Source: Pseudomonas sp. FP2309
Lineage (GTDB): Bacteria; Pseudomonadota; Gammaproteobacteria; Pseudomonadales; Pseudomonadaceae
Direction: 5' to 3'
Length of the DNA: 64,000 nt
NCBI RefSeq assembly: GCF_030687575.1
Contig: NZ_CP117439.1
Location: forward strand, 2,967,501-3,031,500
The translations under genes were made by a program, and so were the position numbers. Under the pieces are notes generated by a model. The model saw only the letters and a program-made list of their open reading frames with translations. It ran no database searches and was not told where the DNA came from. Within the stretch, counting starts at the first letter, position 1, and the number at the start of each line of letters is the position of its first letter. Shown in pieces: positions 1-8,310 of this stretch.

Positions 1-1327
1 AGGCCACCGCCCCGGGCGCACTTACCGGCAGAGTGCCAGGTTGGCGCAGGCACTTGAGCGCATACATCACAATCACGATAAAGCACAGCAACGGCACGCT
101 GTAGGCCAATTGCATATTGCCGCCGCTGGCGTCGGACAACAGGCCCTGAAAGATCGGGATCACCCCGCCGCCGACAATACTCATCACCAGCAACGAGCCA
201 CCGACACCAGTGTCTTCACCCAGCCCATCGATGGTCAGACCGTAGATGGTCGGCCAGCAAGGGCCCAGGAAAATACTCACGCCGACCGCTGCATACACCG
301 CCGAAATGTTTGGCACCAGAATGGTGTACGCCAGCAGCACGATACACAGCACCCCGTAGATCGCCAGCACCTTGGCCGGGTGCAGACGGCGCATCAACAG
401 GTTGGCGATCAACTTGCCCACGAAGTAAGCCGCAAAGGTGGTCAGCAAAAACCACGAGGCGCTGCGCTCGTTCATATCGCCCATCTGCATGGCCAGACGA
501 ATAGTGAAGCTCCACACGCCAACCTGCGCGCCCACGTACAGAAACTGCGCCAACACGCCAAAGGTAAAACGCGGGTTACGCCACAGCCGCCCCAGGCTTT
601 GACGCACACTGCCGGGCTTGCTGTTGGCAGGTTTGTTGCCTTTGCACGCAGGGAACCGGGTAATGGCAACGAGGATAAACATCAGCACCAACACCGCGAT
701 CATCCATTTGTACGGCAACAGCGTGGACTGAATCATCTGCAACTGCTGGACAGCCGCCTCGGAGACGCTCATCTGTGCCAGTTGTTCGGTGGTCGCGTCG
801 GTCTCCTTGAACATCACGAAACTGCCCACATACACGCCGGCCATGGCGCCGAACGGGTGAAAGGTCTGCGAAATGTTCAAGCGCCGGGTCCCGGTTTCAC
901 GCGGGCCCATCAGCGTCGAGTAGGTGTTGCAGGCTGTCTCCAGGAACGACAGGCCGGCCGCGATCACAAACAGCGCCAGCAGGAACATGCCGTATTTGGC
1001 CGTGGACGCTGCCGGGAAAAACAGCAGGCAGCCGAACATATACAGGAGCAGCCCGATCAGAATCGTGCTCTTGTAACTGAAGCGACGCACCACCATGGCC
1101 GCCGGAATCGCCACAAAAAAGTAGCCCAGGTAAAACGCCGACTGCACAAAGGCCGTCTGGAAATCGCTGAGCAAAAACGCTTTCTTGAAGTGGGCGATCA
1201 GCACGTCATTCATGCTCGCCGCCGCAGCCCACAGCGCAAAAATGCTGCACAGCAGGATAAAAGCGAACCACGGCGTGCGGTTCAGGTAGAAACCATCGGG
1301 TGTCTGTTGCAGCGCAGGTTTGTTCAT
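1..1327 (-). CDS. FucP-like MFS sugar:proton symporter (3' end cut by window edge)
   Basis: Reading the reverse strand from an ATG at 1327 gives an open frame of 442 codons that runs off the left edge without a stop. The product is a polytopic membrane protein with the look of the FucP branch of the MFS: an N-terminal helix pair with ALWAAAASMNDVL, and a conserved SFLETACNTYSTLMGP segment about a third of the way in. FucP proteins import L-fucose or related sugars with protons. A CGGAGAA ribosome site precedes the ATG. It lies 27 bases behind ribokinase in the same direction, so ribose, or ribose released from nucleosides, is a more likely substrate here than fucose. That substrate is inferred from the neighbour only. 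Confidence 0.85.
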   Translation of the reverse strand, partial: MNKPALQQTPDGFYLNRTPWFAFILLCSIFALWAAAASMNDVLIAHFKKAFLLSDFQTAFVQSAFYLGYFFVAIPAAMVVRRFSYKSTILIGLLLYMFGCLLFFPAASTAKYGMFLLALFVIAAGLSFLETACNTYSTLMGPRETGTRRLNISQTFHPFGAMAGVYVGSFVMFKETDATTEQLAQMSVSEAAVQQLQMIQSTLLPYKWMIAVLVLMFILVAITRFPACKGNKPANSKPGSVRQSLGRLWRNPRFTFGVLAQFLYVGAQVGVWSFTIRLAMQMGDMNERSASWFLLTTFAAYFVGKLIANLLMRRLHPAKVLAIYGVLCIVLLAYTILVPNISAVYAAVGVSIFLGPCWPTIYGLTIDGLGEDTGVGGSLLVMSIVGGGVIPIFQGLLSDASGGNMQLAYSVPLLCFIVIVMYALKCLRQPGTLPVSAPGAVA

Positions 1328-1354
1328 TATTGTTCTCCGGGCTGGATAAGGGTG

Positions 1355-2275
1355 TTAACGCTGTTGCTGAAAGCGCTTGAACGTTTCGCGGTCGGGGTAG
1401 GACGTTTGCGTCCCCAGGCCCATGACCGAGCAGGCGGAATATGCGACGGCCTGTTCCATGGCGTGGCGGATATCAGCGTCTTGGTTCCAGTGGTGAATGA
1501 AGCAACCGATAAAGGCATCACCGGCACCGGTGGTATCCCGGGCCTCAACCCGCACGCCCGGCACTTGGAACTCGCCCTCCTCCCCCACGTACAGCGCACC
1601 CTGCTCGCCGAGGGTGACGATCACGTGGCGAATGCCGCCGGCCACCAGGCTGCGGGCGGCGGCGTGCGCCGATTCCGGCGAGTCGACCACCTGGCCGCTG
1701 ATCAACGCCAGTTCCGATTCGTTGGGGATCAGGAAGTCCAGGTGCGCCAAGTGTTCGGCGCTGAGCCCGGACAGGGCCGGCGCGGGGTTGAGCAACACAG
1801 GGATGCCGTGCCGATGCGCGAATTCGATGGCGTAGTAGACCGTCTCCAGATCGATCTCCAACTGCAGCACGATCAGCTTGCATTCGCGCAGGTCGGCGGC
1901 CGCCGCCTCGATATCCGCCGGTGACAGATATGCGTTGGCACCTTTGACGATCAGGATGCTGTTGTGGGAATCGGCCTGGACAAAAATCGGTGCAACACCA
2001 CTGGAAACGCCCGGTACCCGCTGGACATAGCGCGTATCGATCCCGAAGCGCTCAAAGTTGGCCACGGTGTTGTCGGCAAACATGTCGTCGCCGACCTTGC
2101 TCAGCATCAACACATCAGTGCCAAGCTTGGCTGCGGCCACCGCCTGGTTGGCGCCTTTGCCACCGCAACCCAGGGCAAAACCTGGCGCCTCCAATGTTTC
2201 ACCCTGGGCCGGCATACGGTCGATGTAGGTGATCAAATCCACCATATTGCTGCCGATGACTGCGATCTTGCTCAT
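1355..2275 (-). CDS. rbsK: Ribokinase
   Basis: A 306-residue PfkB-family sugar kinase, the usual length for RbsK, which phosphorylates D-ribose to ribose 5-phosphate in the cytoplasm. The N-terminal PfkB signature GGKGANQA lies at about residues 38-45. The C-terminal signature DTTGAGDAF is at 247-255, with the catalytic base Asp253. The start is supported by AAGGTGGA a few bases upstream of the ATG. It is the first gene of a two-gene unit with the downstream permease. A perfect palindrome about 50 bases upstream is a candidate operator. Other PfkB sugar kinases are possible, but the N-terminal region reads as RbsK. Confidence 0.92.
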   Translation of the reverse strand: MSKIAVIGSNMVDLITYIDRMPAQGETLEAPGFALGCGGKGANQAVAAAKLGTDVLMLSKVGDDMFADNTVANFERFGIDTRYVQRVPGVSSGVAPIFVQADSHNSILIVKGANAYLSPADIEAAAADLRECKLIVLQLEIDLETVYYAIEFAHRHGIPVLLNPAPALSGLSAEHLAHLDFLIPNESELALISGQVVDSPESAHAAARSLVAGGIRHVIVTLGEQGALYVGEEGEFQVPGVRVEARDTTGAGDAFIGCFIHHWNQDADIRHAMEQAVAYSACSVMGLGTQTSYPDRETFKRFQQQR

Positions 2276-2327
2276 TGCTATTCCACCTTGTTACGGCACG
2301 GCCAGGCAGGTCGAGCCGCTCTTGTTT

Positions 2328-2343
2328 TGTTATTTAAATAACA
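2328..2343. promoter_or_regulatory. Perfect 16-bp palindrome, candidate operator for rbsK
   Basis: TGTTATTTAAATAACA is its own reverse complement and lies 52 bases upstream of the rbsK start codon, in an AT-rich patch of an otherwise GC-rich region. The size and position suit a dimeric repressor of the LacI or GntR type. No such regulator is in the window on this side, so the binding protein is unknown. Confidence 0.5.
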
Positions 2344-2487
2344 TTAGGTGTGAATATTCAATCTTTTTTTGCAGGAACGAATAAAAGTGTCGTACGCCGT
2401 GGCAGCAGTCGGTCCCCGCCAGCAGTCGCCGGGCCGCGATCTTGAGCCATTGCGCAAGCGCAGTTGAGGATCGCCAAATGACAGGCG

Positions 2488-2513
2488 AAAAAAAACCGGC
2501 CCACTGGGGCCGG
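2488..2513 (-). terminator. Intrinsic terminator of the chemoreceptor gene
   Basis: Read on the minus strand, CCGGCCC and GGGCCGG (2513-2507 and 2502-2496) form a 7-bp stem with a 4-base loop, followed by a run of eight U residues (2495-2488). It lies 18 bases past the chemoreceptor stop codon. Confidence 0.85.
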
Positions 2514-2531
2514 CCGAAAAACGTGCCTGCG

Positions 2532-4145
2532 TTACAGGCTGAACCGATCCACAGACTGCGACAGCTTGCCTGCCAGGCCGGCCAACTCGTCGGTGGTCGA
2601 GGCGGTTTGACCGATAACGCGGCTGTTGTTTTGCGACATGCCGGCGATCATCTCCACCTGATGGGAAATTTCGTTGCTGGCCAGGCTCTGCTCGCCAATG
2701 GTGCGCGAGATATCGTTGACCAATTCGGTGGTATTGAGGGTGGCCTGCAGAATGTCGCGGATCGCCCGCTCCACCTCAGCGGTCACGGCGATGCCTTTGT
2801 CTACCTGGGAGACGCCCTCTTCCATGCTAGTCACCGCTTCGCGGGTGTTTTGCTGGATACGCCCGACCATCGCGGCAATTTCCTGGGTCGATGCGCTGGT
2901 GCGCCCAGCCAGGCTGCGCACCTCGTCGGCCACTACCGCAAACCCACGCCCTTGCTCGCCGGCACGGGCAGCTTCGATCGCCGCGTTCAAAGCCAGCAGG
3001 TTGGTCTGGTCGGCAATGCCTTTGATCACCTGGATAATGCTGTAGATCGCCTCGGATTCCTTATCCAGTGTGCGGATAACCTGGGCCGATTGCTGCGCGG
3101 AGCGGGCAATGCCATCCATATCCTGAACCACCTGGTGAATAACGCGACCACCGTCCTTGGCCAGGGCTTCGGCCTGGTTGGCCATGTCCAGGGCGCGCCC
3201 GGCGTGCCGGGTGATTTCTTCAATACTGGCGGTCATTTCACTGGCGGCCGCCGCCATGGTACCGGCAGCGTTGCTTTGTTGCTGGCTGCTGTCGGCGACT
3301 TCATGGCAACCCTGACTCAACCGTTCGCTCATGTTATTGACACCATGGGCATTGCTGCGCACCACCTCGATCATGCCGCGAAGGTCACGCTGCATGGTGG
3401 CGAGGCTGCTAATCAGCGCGCCGGCCTCGTCTTTGCGACGCGGTTCGATAATCGGCTCGCTCAAATTCCCCCGGGCAATACTCGCGGCAATGCGGCTGGC
3501 GGTTTGCAGCGGGCCCATGATGCTCAGGATGACCCAACGGCCCTGGGCCAACAGCAGCAACAAGCTGACAATCAATACCGCGCCCAGCGTGAAATTGGCA
3601 GTGCTGAGGGTCTGCCGTGTGCCTGTGCTGGTCAGTTCGGTGTTACTTTCAATCAGCTCGCTCAGTGCGGCCATCTGGTCTTCCAACTGACTGAAGGCAG
3701 TGTTGAAACCTTCCAGCTCGCCGCTAGCAGCCTCCGGACTCACCAGGGCTTGGGCGACAATGCGCTCAGCCGCGCCGATGTAGGTATCCAGGCTGGGCTT
3801 GATTTTTTCCAGGCTGGACATCAGTGCGTCGTTCAGCGGCAATTTTAAATTGTCGCCCAGCACCTGGCGAAAATGCTCGGCGTGCTCTTTCAGCGAACTG
3901 GTGACCTCGTCCCTGGTACCGGTGCTTTTGCCCAGGCCCACCAACATCGCCGACAACACATCGGCGCGCAGGGCGTCGTGCATCATGTCGGCTTCCATGT
4001 GGTTGCGCAGCACCGTCATGCTGACCTCGTTGTCCCGCACCGCATCGCCCATGCGTGTGTTCCCCAAGTAAGCGGCCAGGCTCATGATCACGGCCGTGAG
4101 CAACCCGGTGGCTATCAACAACATCAAGCGTAATTTGATCGTCAT
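2532..4145 (-). CDS. Methyl-accepting chemotaxis protein
   Basis: A 537-residue chemoreceptor. There is a first membrane helix at about 5-27, a helical periplasmic sensor of about 150 residues (four-helix-bundle type by its length and helical pattern), a second helix at about 186-206, a HAMP linker to about 255 and a cytoplasmic signalling domain. The conserved hairpin tip is clear (LLALNAAIEAARAGE and GFAVVADEVRSLA). It should pass ligand signals to CheA/CheW, which are not in this window. An open frame runs further upstream to 4859, but the ATG at 4145 has a GGGGAT ribosome site and begins with a typical receptor N-terminus. The ligand cannot be read from the sequence. Confidence 0.93.
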   Translation of the reverse strand: MTIKLRLMLLIATGLLTAVIMSLAAYLGNTRMGDAVRDNEVSMTVLRNHMEADMMHDALRADVLSAMLVGLGKSTGTRDEVTSSLKEHAEHFRQVLGDNLKLPLNDALMSSLEKIKPSLDTYIGAAERIVAQALVSPEAASGELEGFNTAFSQLEDQMAALSELIESNTELTSTGTRQTLSTANFTLGAVLIVSLLLLLAQGRWVILSIMGPLQTASRIAASIARGNLSEPIIEPRRKDEAGALISSLATMQRDLRGMIEVVRSNAHGVNNMSERLSQGCHEVADSSQQQSNAAGTMAAAASEMTASIEEITRHAGRALDMANQAEALAKDGGRVIHQVVQDMDGIARSAQQSAQVIRTLDKESEAIYSIIQVIKGIADQTNLLALNAAIEAARAGEQGRGFAVVADEVRSLAGRTSASTQEIAAMVGRIQQNTREAVTSMEEGVSQVDKGIAVTAEVERAIRDILQATLNTTELVNDISRTIGEQSLASNEISHQVEMIAGMSQNNSRVIGQTASTTDELAGLAGKLSQSVDRFSL

Positions 4146-4301
4146 ACTGACATCCCCATACCTGAAGCGCCGGTTGGAGCCCAACCGCCCACGAACCGCT
4201 AATCCTGTTATCGGCAGCAGTTGCCTGTAGTGAAGCCTAAGTTTGCGCAATTGCGCGAATCCCTTAAGCTGACCGACCTCTGCTCTGCCCGGAACTGCCC
4301 C

Positions 4302-5510
4302 ATGTCTCGAAGAATCGCGCACCTCGCCCTGCTGCTGGGGCTGATCACTGCCGTCGGCCCATTCGCCATCGACAGCTACCTGCCCGCCTTGCCCACCCTG
4401 GGCGCCAGCCTGCAGGCCTCGCCGGCGGCGGTGCAGATGAGCCTGACGATATTCTTCATGATCATCGGCGTGTGCCAGTTGTTTTACGGGCCGATCAGCG
4501 ACGTGTTCGGGCGCAAGCCGCCGATTTACGCGGGGTTGGTGATCTTTGCCCTGGGCAGCATCGGCTGCGCGCTGGCACCGACCATAGAAGTGCTGATCGG
4601 TTTTCGCGCCGTGCAAGCGTTTGGCGCATGCGCCGGGATGGTGGTGCCCCGGGCGATTGTGCGCGACCTGTACACCGGCCATGAGGCCGCGCGGTTGATG
4701 GCCTTGCTGATGCTGGTGATGAGTGTCTCGCCGATCCTCGCGCCGTTGGCCGGCAGCGTAGTGATTGCCCTCTGGAGTTGGCGCGAAGTGTTTGCCGTAC
4801 TGGCGGTGGTGTCGCTGCTGTGCCTGTTGATGACCATCGTGCAGTTGCCCGAAACCCATCCGGCCGAGCGCCGTTTGGGCAAGACCCTGGGCAGTGCGTT
4901 CCGCAGCTACGGCGCATTGCTGCGCGACCCGGTGTTCATCGGGTTGTCAGTGGTGTGTGGTTTTGGCCTGGCGACGTTTTTTGTGTTTATCGGCAGCGCC
5001 CCCTTCGTGTACATCGAGTACTTCGGCCTGACACCCACCCAATTCAGCCTGTGTTTCGCGCTTAACGCCGCGTCGTTCTTCGCCATGAGCCAGCTGACGG
5101 CACGCCTGAGTGCGCGCTTTGGCCTGGCGCCGTTGATTCGCTGGTCGGTGACAGCGGTGGCGGCGGTCATGGTCCTGCTCGCAGTGACGACGCTGTGGAT
5201 CGACAACCTGGTGCTGATGATGAGCTTGCTGTTTATCGGCTTCGGCTTTCTTGGCCTGTTGTTGCCGGCTGCCGGGGTGTTATCCCTTGAGGACCATGGC
5301 GCAGTGGCCGGATCCGCCTCTGCGCTGCTGGGGGCGATCCAGATGATTACCGCCGCCGTGTCCATGACCCTGGTCGGTGTGTTCGCCGACCACACGCCTG
5401 CGCCGATGCTGGTGGGCATTGCGCTGTGCGCCGTGGCGGCGATGCTCACGGTGGTGTGGACCCTGCGCCGCCTGCCGGCGCATCTGGCGAGCGCCGCGCC
5501 CTCCTCTTGA
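4302..5510 (+). CDS. Bcr/CflA-type MFS multidrug efflux transporter
   Basis: A 402-residue, 12-helix major facilitator of the drug:proton antiporter 1 class. The first helix carries GPFAIDSYLPALP, typical of Bcr/CflA proteins (bicyclomycin and sulfonamide resistance in E. coli). The loop after helix 2 carries GPISDVFGRKPP, the MFS motif A. I chose the ATG at 4302 because the protein then begins directly with a short basic stretch and helix 1; an in-frame extension upstream has no family resemblance. It stands alone between the divergent chemoreceptor and the next gene. The real substrate is not known. Confidence 0.88.
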   Translation: MSRRIAHLALLLGLITAVGPFAIDSYLPALPTLGASLQASPAAVQMSLTIFFMIIGVCQLFYGPISDVFGRKPPIYAGLVIFALGSIGCALAPTIEVLIGFRAVQAFGACAGMVVPRAIVRDLYTGHEAARLMALLMLVMSVSPILAPLAGSVVIALWSWREVFAVLAVVSLLCLLMTIVQLPETHPAERRLGKTLGSAFRSYGALLRDPVFIGLSVVCGFGLATFFVFIGSAPFVYIEYFGLTPTQFSLCFALNAASFFAMSQLTARLSARFGLAPLIRWSVTAVAAVMVLLAVTTLWIDNLVLMMSLLFIGFGFLGLLLPAAGVLSLEDHGAVAGSASALLGAIQMITAAVSMTLVGVFADHTPAPMLVGIALCAVAAMLTVVWTLRRLPAHLASAAPSS

Positions 5511-5580
5511 AGGTTCGGGACCATTCGTCGGGCCTGGTGGTTATCCATTACAACTATCGCCGGAGGCTGAATTACTAACT

Positions 5581-5605
5581 CCATAGCACCTTTGGAATGC
5601 TATGG
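5581..5605 (+). promoter_or_regulatory. Hairpin covering the ribosome site of the next gene
   Basis: CCATAGCA (5581-5588) and TGCTATGG (5598-5605) are perfect complements with a 9-base loop. The right arm includes the first two bases of the GGAG ribosome site (5604-5607) used by the ATG at 5614, and it hides an alternative ATG at 5602. When folded it should restrict translation initiation. Confidence 0.5.
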
Positions 5606-5613
5606 AGACTGAA

Positions 5614-6471
5614 ATGACTGATTACCCACGCCCACCCTTCGCCCCTCAAGCCCAAGCTGTGCCCGGTAGCCAGAAAAAGATGGATCCGTACCCTGATTGT
5701 GGCGAACAGAGCTACAAGGGTTCTGGCCGGCTGGCCAATAAGATCGCCTTGATCACCGGCGCCGACAGCGGCATCGGCCGCGCCGTCGCCATCGCATTTG
5801 CGCGCGAGGGTGCCGATGTGGCCATCGCGTACCTGGATGAGCACGAAGATGCCAGGGAAACCGCACGCTGGGTTGAAGAAGCCGGCCGTCAATGCTTGCT
5901 GCTTCCCGGTGATATCGCGCAGAAGGCCACCTGCCAGGCATTGGTGGACAAGACCGTCGAACAATTCGGTCGTATTGATGTGCTGGTCAACAACGCCGCC
6001 TTCCAGATGACCCACGAAACCCTCGAAGAAATCGAGGATGAGGAATGGGTCAGGACCTTCGATATCAACATCACTGCGATGTTTCGTATCTGCAAGGCCG
6101 CGCTGCCGCATATGAAGCCCGGCAGTTCGATCATTAATACCAGCTCGGTCAATTCGGACATGCCCAAGCCGACGTTGTTGCCCTACGCCACCACCAAAGG
6201 CGCCATTGCCAACTTTACCGGCGGCCTGGCGCAGATGCTTGGCAGCAAAGGCATTCGCGTAAACAGCGTGGCACCGGGGCCGATCTGGACGCCATTGATC
6301 GTCGCGACCATGACCGATGAAGAGGTGCAGGGCTTTGGTGGCCAAACCCCGTTGGGCCGCCCTGGACAGCCGGTGGAAGTGGCGCCGATCTATGTACTGC
6401 TGGCCTCTGACGAAGCCAGCTACATCTCTGGCTCGCGCTATGCGGTGACGGGTGGAAAACCGATTCTGTAA
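5614..6471 (+). CDS. SDR family oxidoreductase (YghA-like)
   Basis: A 285-residue short-chain dehydrogenase with the long N-terminal extension (about 40 residues, containing MDPYPDCGE) seen in the YghA/GsiB-like group. TGADSGIG at 48-55 is the Rossmann nucleotide site, NNAA follows, and the catalytic Ser/Tyr/Lys set is present with Tyr191 and Lys195 (YATTK). Proteins of this group reduce aldehydes or ketones with NAD(P)H and are often stress-induced; the substrate here is unknown. The ATG at 5614 has GGAG six bases upstream. An ATG at 5602 in the same frame is buried in a hairpin and lacks its own ribosome site. Converges with the recombinase gene 3 bases beyond its stop. Confidence 0.9.
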   Translation: MTDYPRPPFAPQAQAVPGSQKKMDPYPDCGEQSYKGSGRLANKIALITGADSGIGRAVAIAFAREGADVAIAYLDEHEDARETARWVEEAGRQCLLLPGDIAQKATCQALVDKTVEQFGRIDVLVNNAAFQMTHETLEEIEDEEWVRTFDINITAMFRICKAALPHMKPGSSIINTSSVNSDMPKPTLLPYATTKGAIANFTGGLAQMLGSKGIRVNSVAPGPIWTPLIVATMTDEEVQGFGGQTPLGRPGQPVEVAPIYVLLASDEASYISGSRYAVTGGKPIL

Positions 6472-6474
6472 GCG

Positions 6475-7389
6475 CTACAAATCAAACCGGTCCACCGCCC
6501 TGCGCCGTTCATTGTCGTCACGCACGTCATAGCTGGCGGTGGTCTGGATATTGGTGTGATGCGCGAGCTTTTGCGCAATCGACAGATCATGCTCCTCGAT
6601 CACCCGCGTGATAAAAGAGCGCCGGAAGTCATGGGGCATGATCTTCACACCGACCTGTTGACCACGTTGGCGAGCAATGTAGTAAATCGCATGTTTGGTG
6701 AGGCGTTCGCGGGTGATATGGCTGCCCCTGCGGATACGGTTGAACAGGAAACTGTCGTCTTGTTCCCCTTCCTTGAGCTGCTCGCGCCGAAACGCCAGCC
6801 ACGCCTGCAGTTTGGCGAACGCCCAGTCCGGCGCGTATTTGAGCAGTTCCTTGTTACCCTTGCCGATCACCCGCAGGCTGCGCTCCTGGAAGTTGATTTG
6901 CGCAAGGTCGAGGTTCACCGATTCGGATTTGCGCATCCCCGAGCCATACAAAATGCTGATCACCGCAGCATCACGCAGGCCCTGGGGGCGCGGGTCGGCG
7001 GCGCAGGCTTCCATCATTTCGCGAATCAGCGTGCGCCGCAGGTTACGGCCCTGGCCCAGACGCGCGCCGGACGCGGCTTTGACCGTGCGCATCTTGAGCA
7101 GGTGTTCCTGGCTGATCAGGCTCATGCGCCAGGCTTCGTTCATGACCCCGCGCACCGCATTCACATACAGCGATGAAGTGTTGGGCGCATAGCCGTCCTC
7201 GCGCAAGGCCGCTACCAGCGCGATGACATGTTCGGGTTGCAGCAGGTGCCAGTCGATGTCTTCAAGGTTGATGTCCTCGAAGCCCAGGCGGTCGGCGGCA
7301 TCCTGCAGCACGTAGCGCATGGTCAGTTGGCTGGAGGGGGCCAGACGGGTTAGGTAAAGGGTCAGCGGGTTGCGGATGGACTCAGTCAA
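6475..7389 (-). CDS. Orphan tyrosine recombinase (XerC/D-like integrase)
   Basis: A 304-residue site-specific recombinase. The N-terminal half (about 1-110) is the helical arm/core-binding part. The catalytic half has all six expected residues: Arg153 (GSGMRKSE), Lys177 (GKGNK), His253 and Arg256 (PHDFRRSF), His278 and the nucleophile Tyr287 (TTASYDV). It should therefore be active in cutting and rejoining DNA through a 3'-phosphotyrosine. It is not the usual chromosomal xerC or xerD by sequence, and no phage or plasmid genes, excisionase or att duplications are nearby. Its target is unknown; a 12-bp inverted repeat 20 bases upstream of its start is a candidate. Confidence 0.9.
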   Translation of the reverse strand: MTESIRNPLTLYLTRLAPSSQLTMRYVLQDAADRLGFEDINLEDIDWHLLQPEHVIALVAALREDGYAPNTSSLYVNAVRGVMNEAWRMSLISQEHLLKMRTVKAASGARLGQGRNLRRTLIREMMEACAADPRPQGLRDAAVISILYGSGMRKSESVNLDLAQINFQERSLRVIGKGNKELLKYAPDWAFAKLQAWLAFRREQLKEGEQDDSFLFNRIRRGSHITRERLTKHAIYYIARQRGQQVGVKIMPHDFRRSFITRVIEEHDLSIAQKLAHHTNIQTTASYDVRDDNERRRAVDRFDL

Positions 7390-7408
7390 AACAGATCAGC
7401 CTTTGGAT

Positions 7409-7448
7409 TAAATACCTCGAGCAACCTATTGTTTATTCGAGGTATTTA
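7409..7448. repeat. 12-bp perfect inverted repeat upstream of the recombinase
   Basis: TAAATACCTCGA (7409-7420) and TCGAGGTATTTA (7437-7448) are exact reverse complements with a 16-base spacer, in an AT-rich patch. It could be a recombinase binding site, an autoregulatory operator or a hairpin in the recombinase mRNA leader. The spacer is longer than the 6-8 bp typical of Xer core sites, which argues against a simple crossover site. Confidence 0.6.
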
Positions 7449-7497
7449 GTGAATTGGCAAGGGTCGAGTCTAGCTCAGCAACGGCCCTCTTACCAAC

Positions 7498-8310
7498 TCA
7501 CGGCGCCGTATCAACATCTTCAGTAGGCTCCTGCGGTTGGGTCTGGGCCTGGCTCCACTCCGCGTCCTGCTTCTGCATCAATGCGAACCAGTGTTGACGC
7601 ATAAACGTCAGGTAGGCCTCAGGGGCTTTGGCGAAGTCCTTCTCGTCGCCGTAACAGCCCGGCAGCGGCAACTCGGTGCCCTGCTCCTTGTATTGGCTGA
7701 CCAGCGCCTGCTGCCCGGCAATGCTGCAATCCTTGGGCAACGGCATGCCACGCAGCGCGCCGGCCTCTTCGTCCCACCACGCCGCACCGTAGCGGTCGAC
7801 GCCCCGCAGGCGGTACTTCTGCGCCTTGCCCGCATGCATGATCAGCTTGAATTCATTCGGGCTGACATCACTGGCACAGGTGCGCGAATAGCCCACGGTG
7901 GCCTGGGTAATACCATCGCCAGTCAGGTCGGTGACTTTGGTTGCGCCTCGGTCGAAGCGCAACGCCGCGTCGAATTCGCAATGCTGCACGTCGTCGTAGA
8001 GCATCCATATGCGCTTGGGACGATTGCCGTCGATCAGGTACTGGGCCGCGTACACGAACGCCGACTGGGTGCCGTCATCATCGCGCTCACTGACTTGCTC
8101 GGCGAGCACCAGCAGGTTCTTGCCCTGACGGTCGTCCCAGGTGTAGGCCGCAATCTGTTTGCCGCGCACTTCCACGCCATCCGGCACCTGGTCGACGCTG
8201 GTCAGCGCCACGCCGTCATCGGCCTGTACCGTGGTGACGCAGGCGAGGCCCATCAACAACCCCATCAACACTGGCCGCAACTGGCCGCGTAAAAGCTGCA
8301 CGCTATTCAT
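7498..8310 (-). CDS. Secreted conserved hypothetical protein
   Basis: A 270-residue protein with a signal peptide of about 30 residues ending near VQADD. The middle carries DLTGDGITQATV and DVSPNEFKLIMH, a pattern I associate with the family NCBI names after M949_RS01915 (surface polysaccharide biosynthesis); that match is from memory and tentative. Two cysteines near the middle (CEFDAAL, TCASD) and two near the C-terminus (DCSIAG, PGCYGD) could form disulfides in the periplasm. The last 20 residues are rich in Gln, Pro and Glu. It lies upstream of the divergent arn operon, with no overlap suggesting a shared role. Confidence 0.75.
   Translation of the reverse strand: MNSVQLLRGQLRPVLMGLLMGLACVTTVQADDGVALTSVDQVPDGVEVRGKQIAAYTWDDRQGKNLLVLAEQVSERDDDGTQSAFVYAAQYLIDGNRPKRIWMLYDDVQHCEFDAALRFDRGATKVTDLTGDGITQATVGYSRTCASDVSPNEFKLIMHAGKAQKYRLRGVDRYGAAWWDEEAGALRGMPLPKDCSIAGQQALVSQYKEQGTELPLPGCYGDEKDFAKAPEAYLTFMRQHWFALMQKQDAEWSQAQTQPQEPTEDVDTAP

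Noticed and set aside
41-1924. Open plus-strand frame of 627 codons
   Set aside because: It is antisense to the permease and ribokinase genes, His/Gln/Arg-rich without family motifs, and has no ribosome site: a shadow frame of GC-rich coding.
2442-3848. Plus-strand frame of 468 codons
   Set aside because: Lies wholly opposite the chemoreceptor gene and has no recognisable domain.
4146-4859. N-terminal extension of the chemoreceptor
   Set aside because: The extra 238 codons are opposite the Bcr gene and have no receptor character; the ATG at 4145 has a ribosome site and a normal receptor start.
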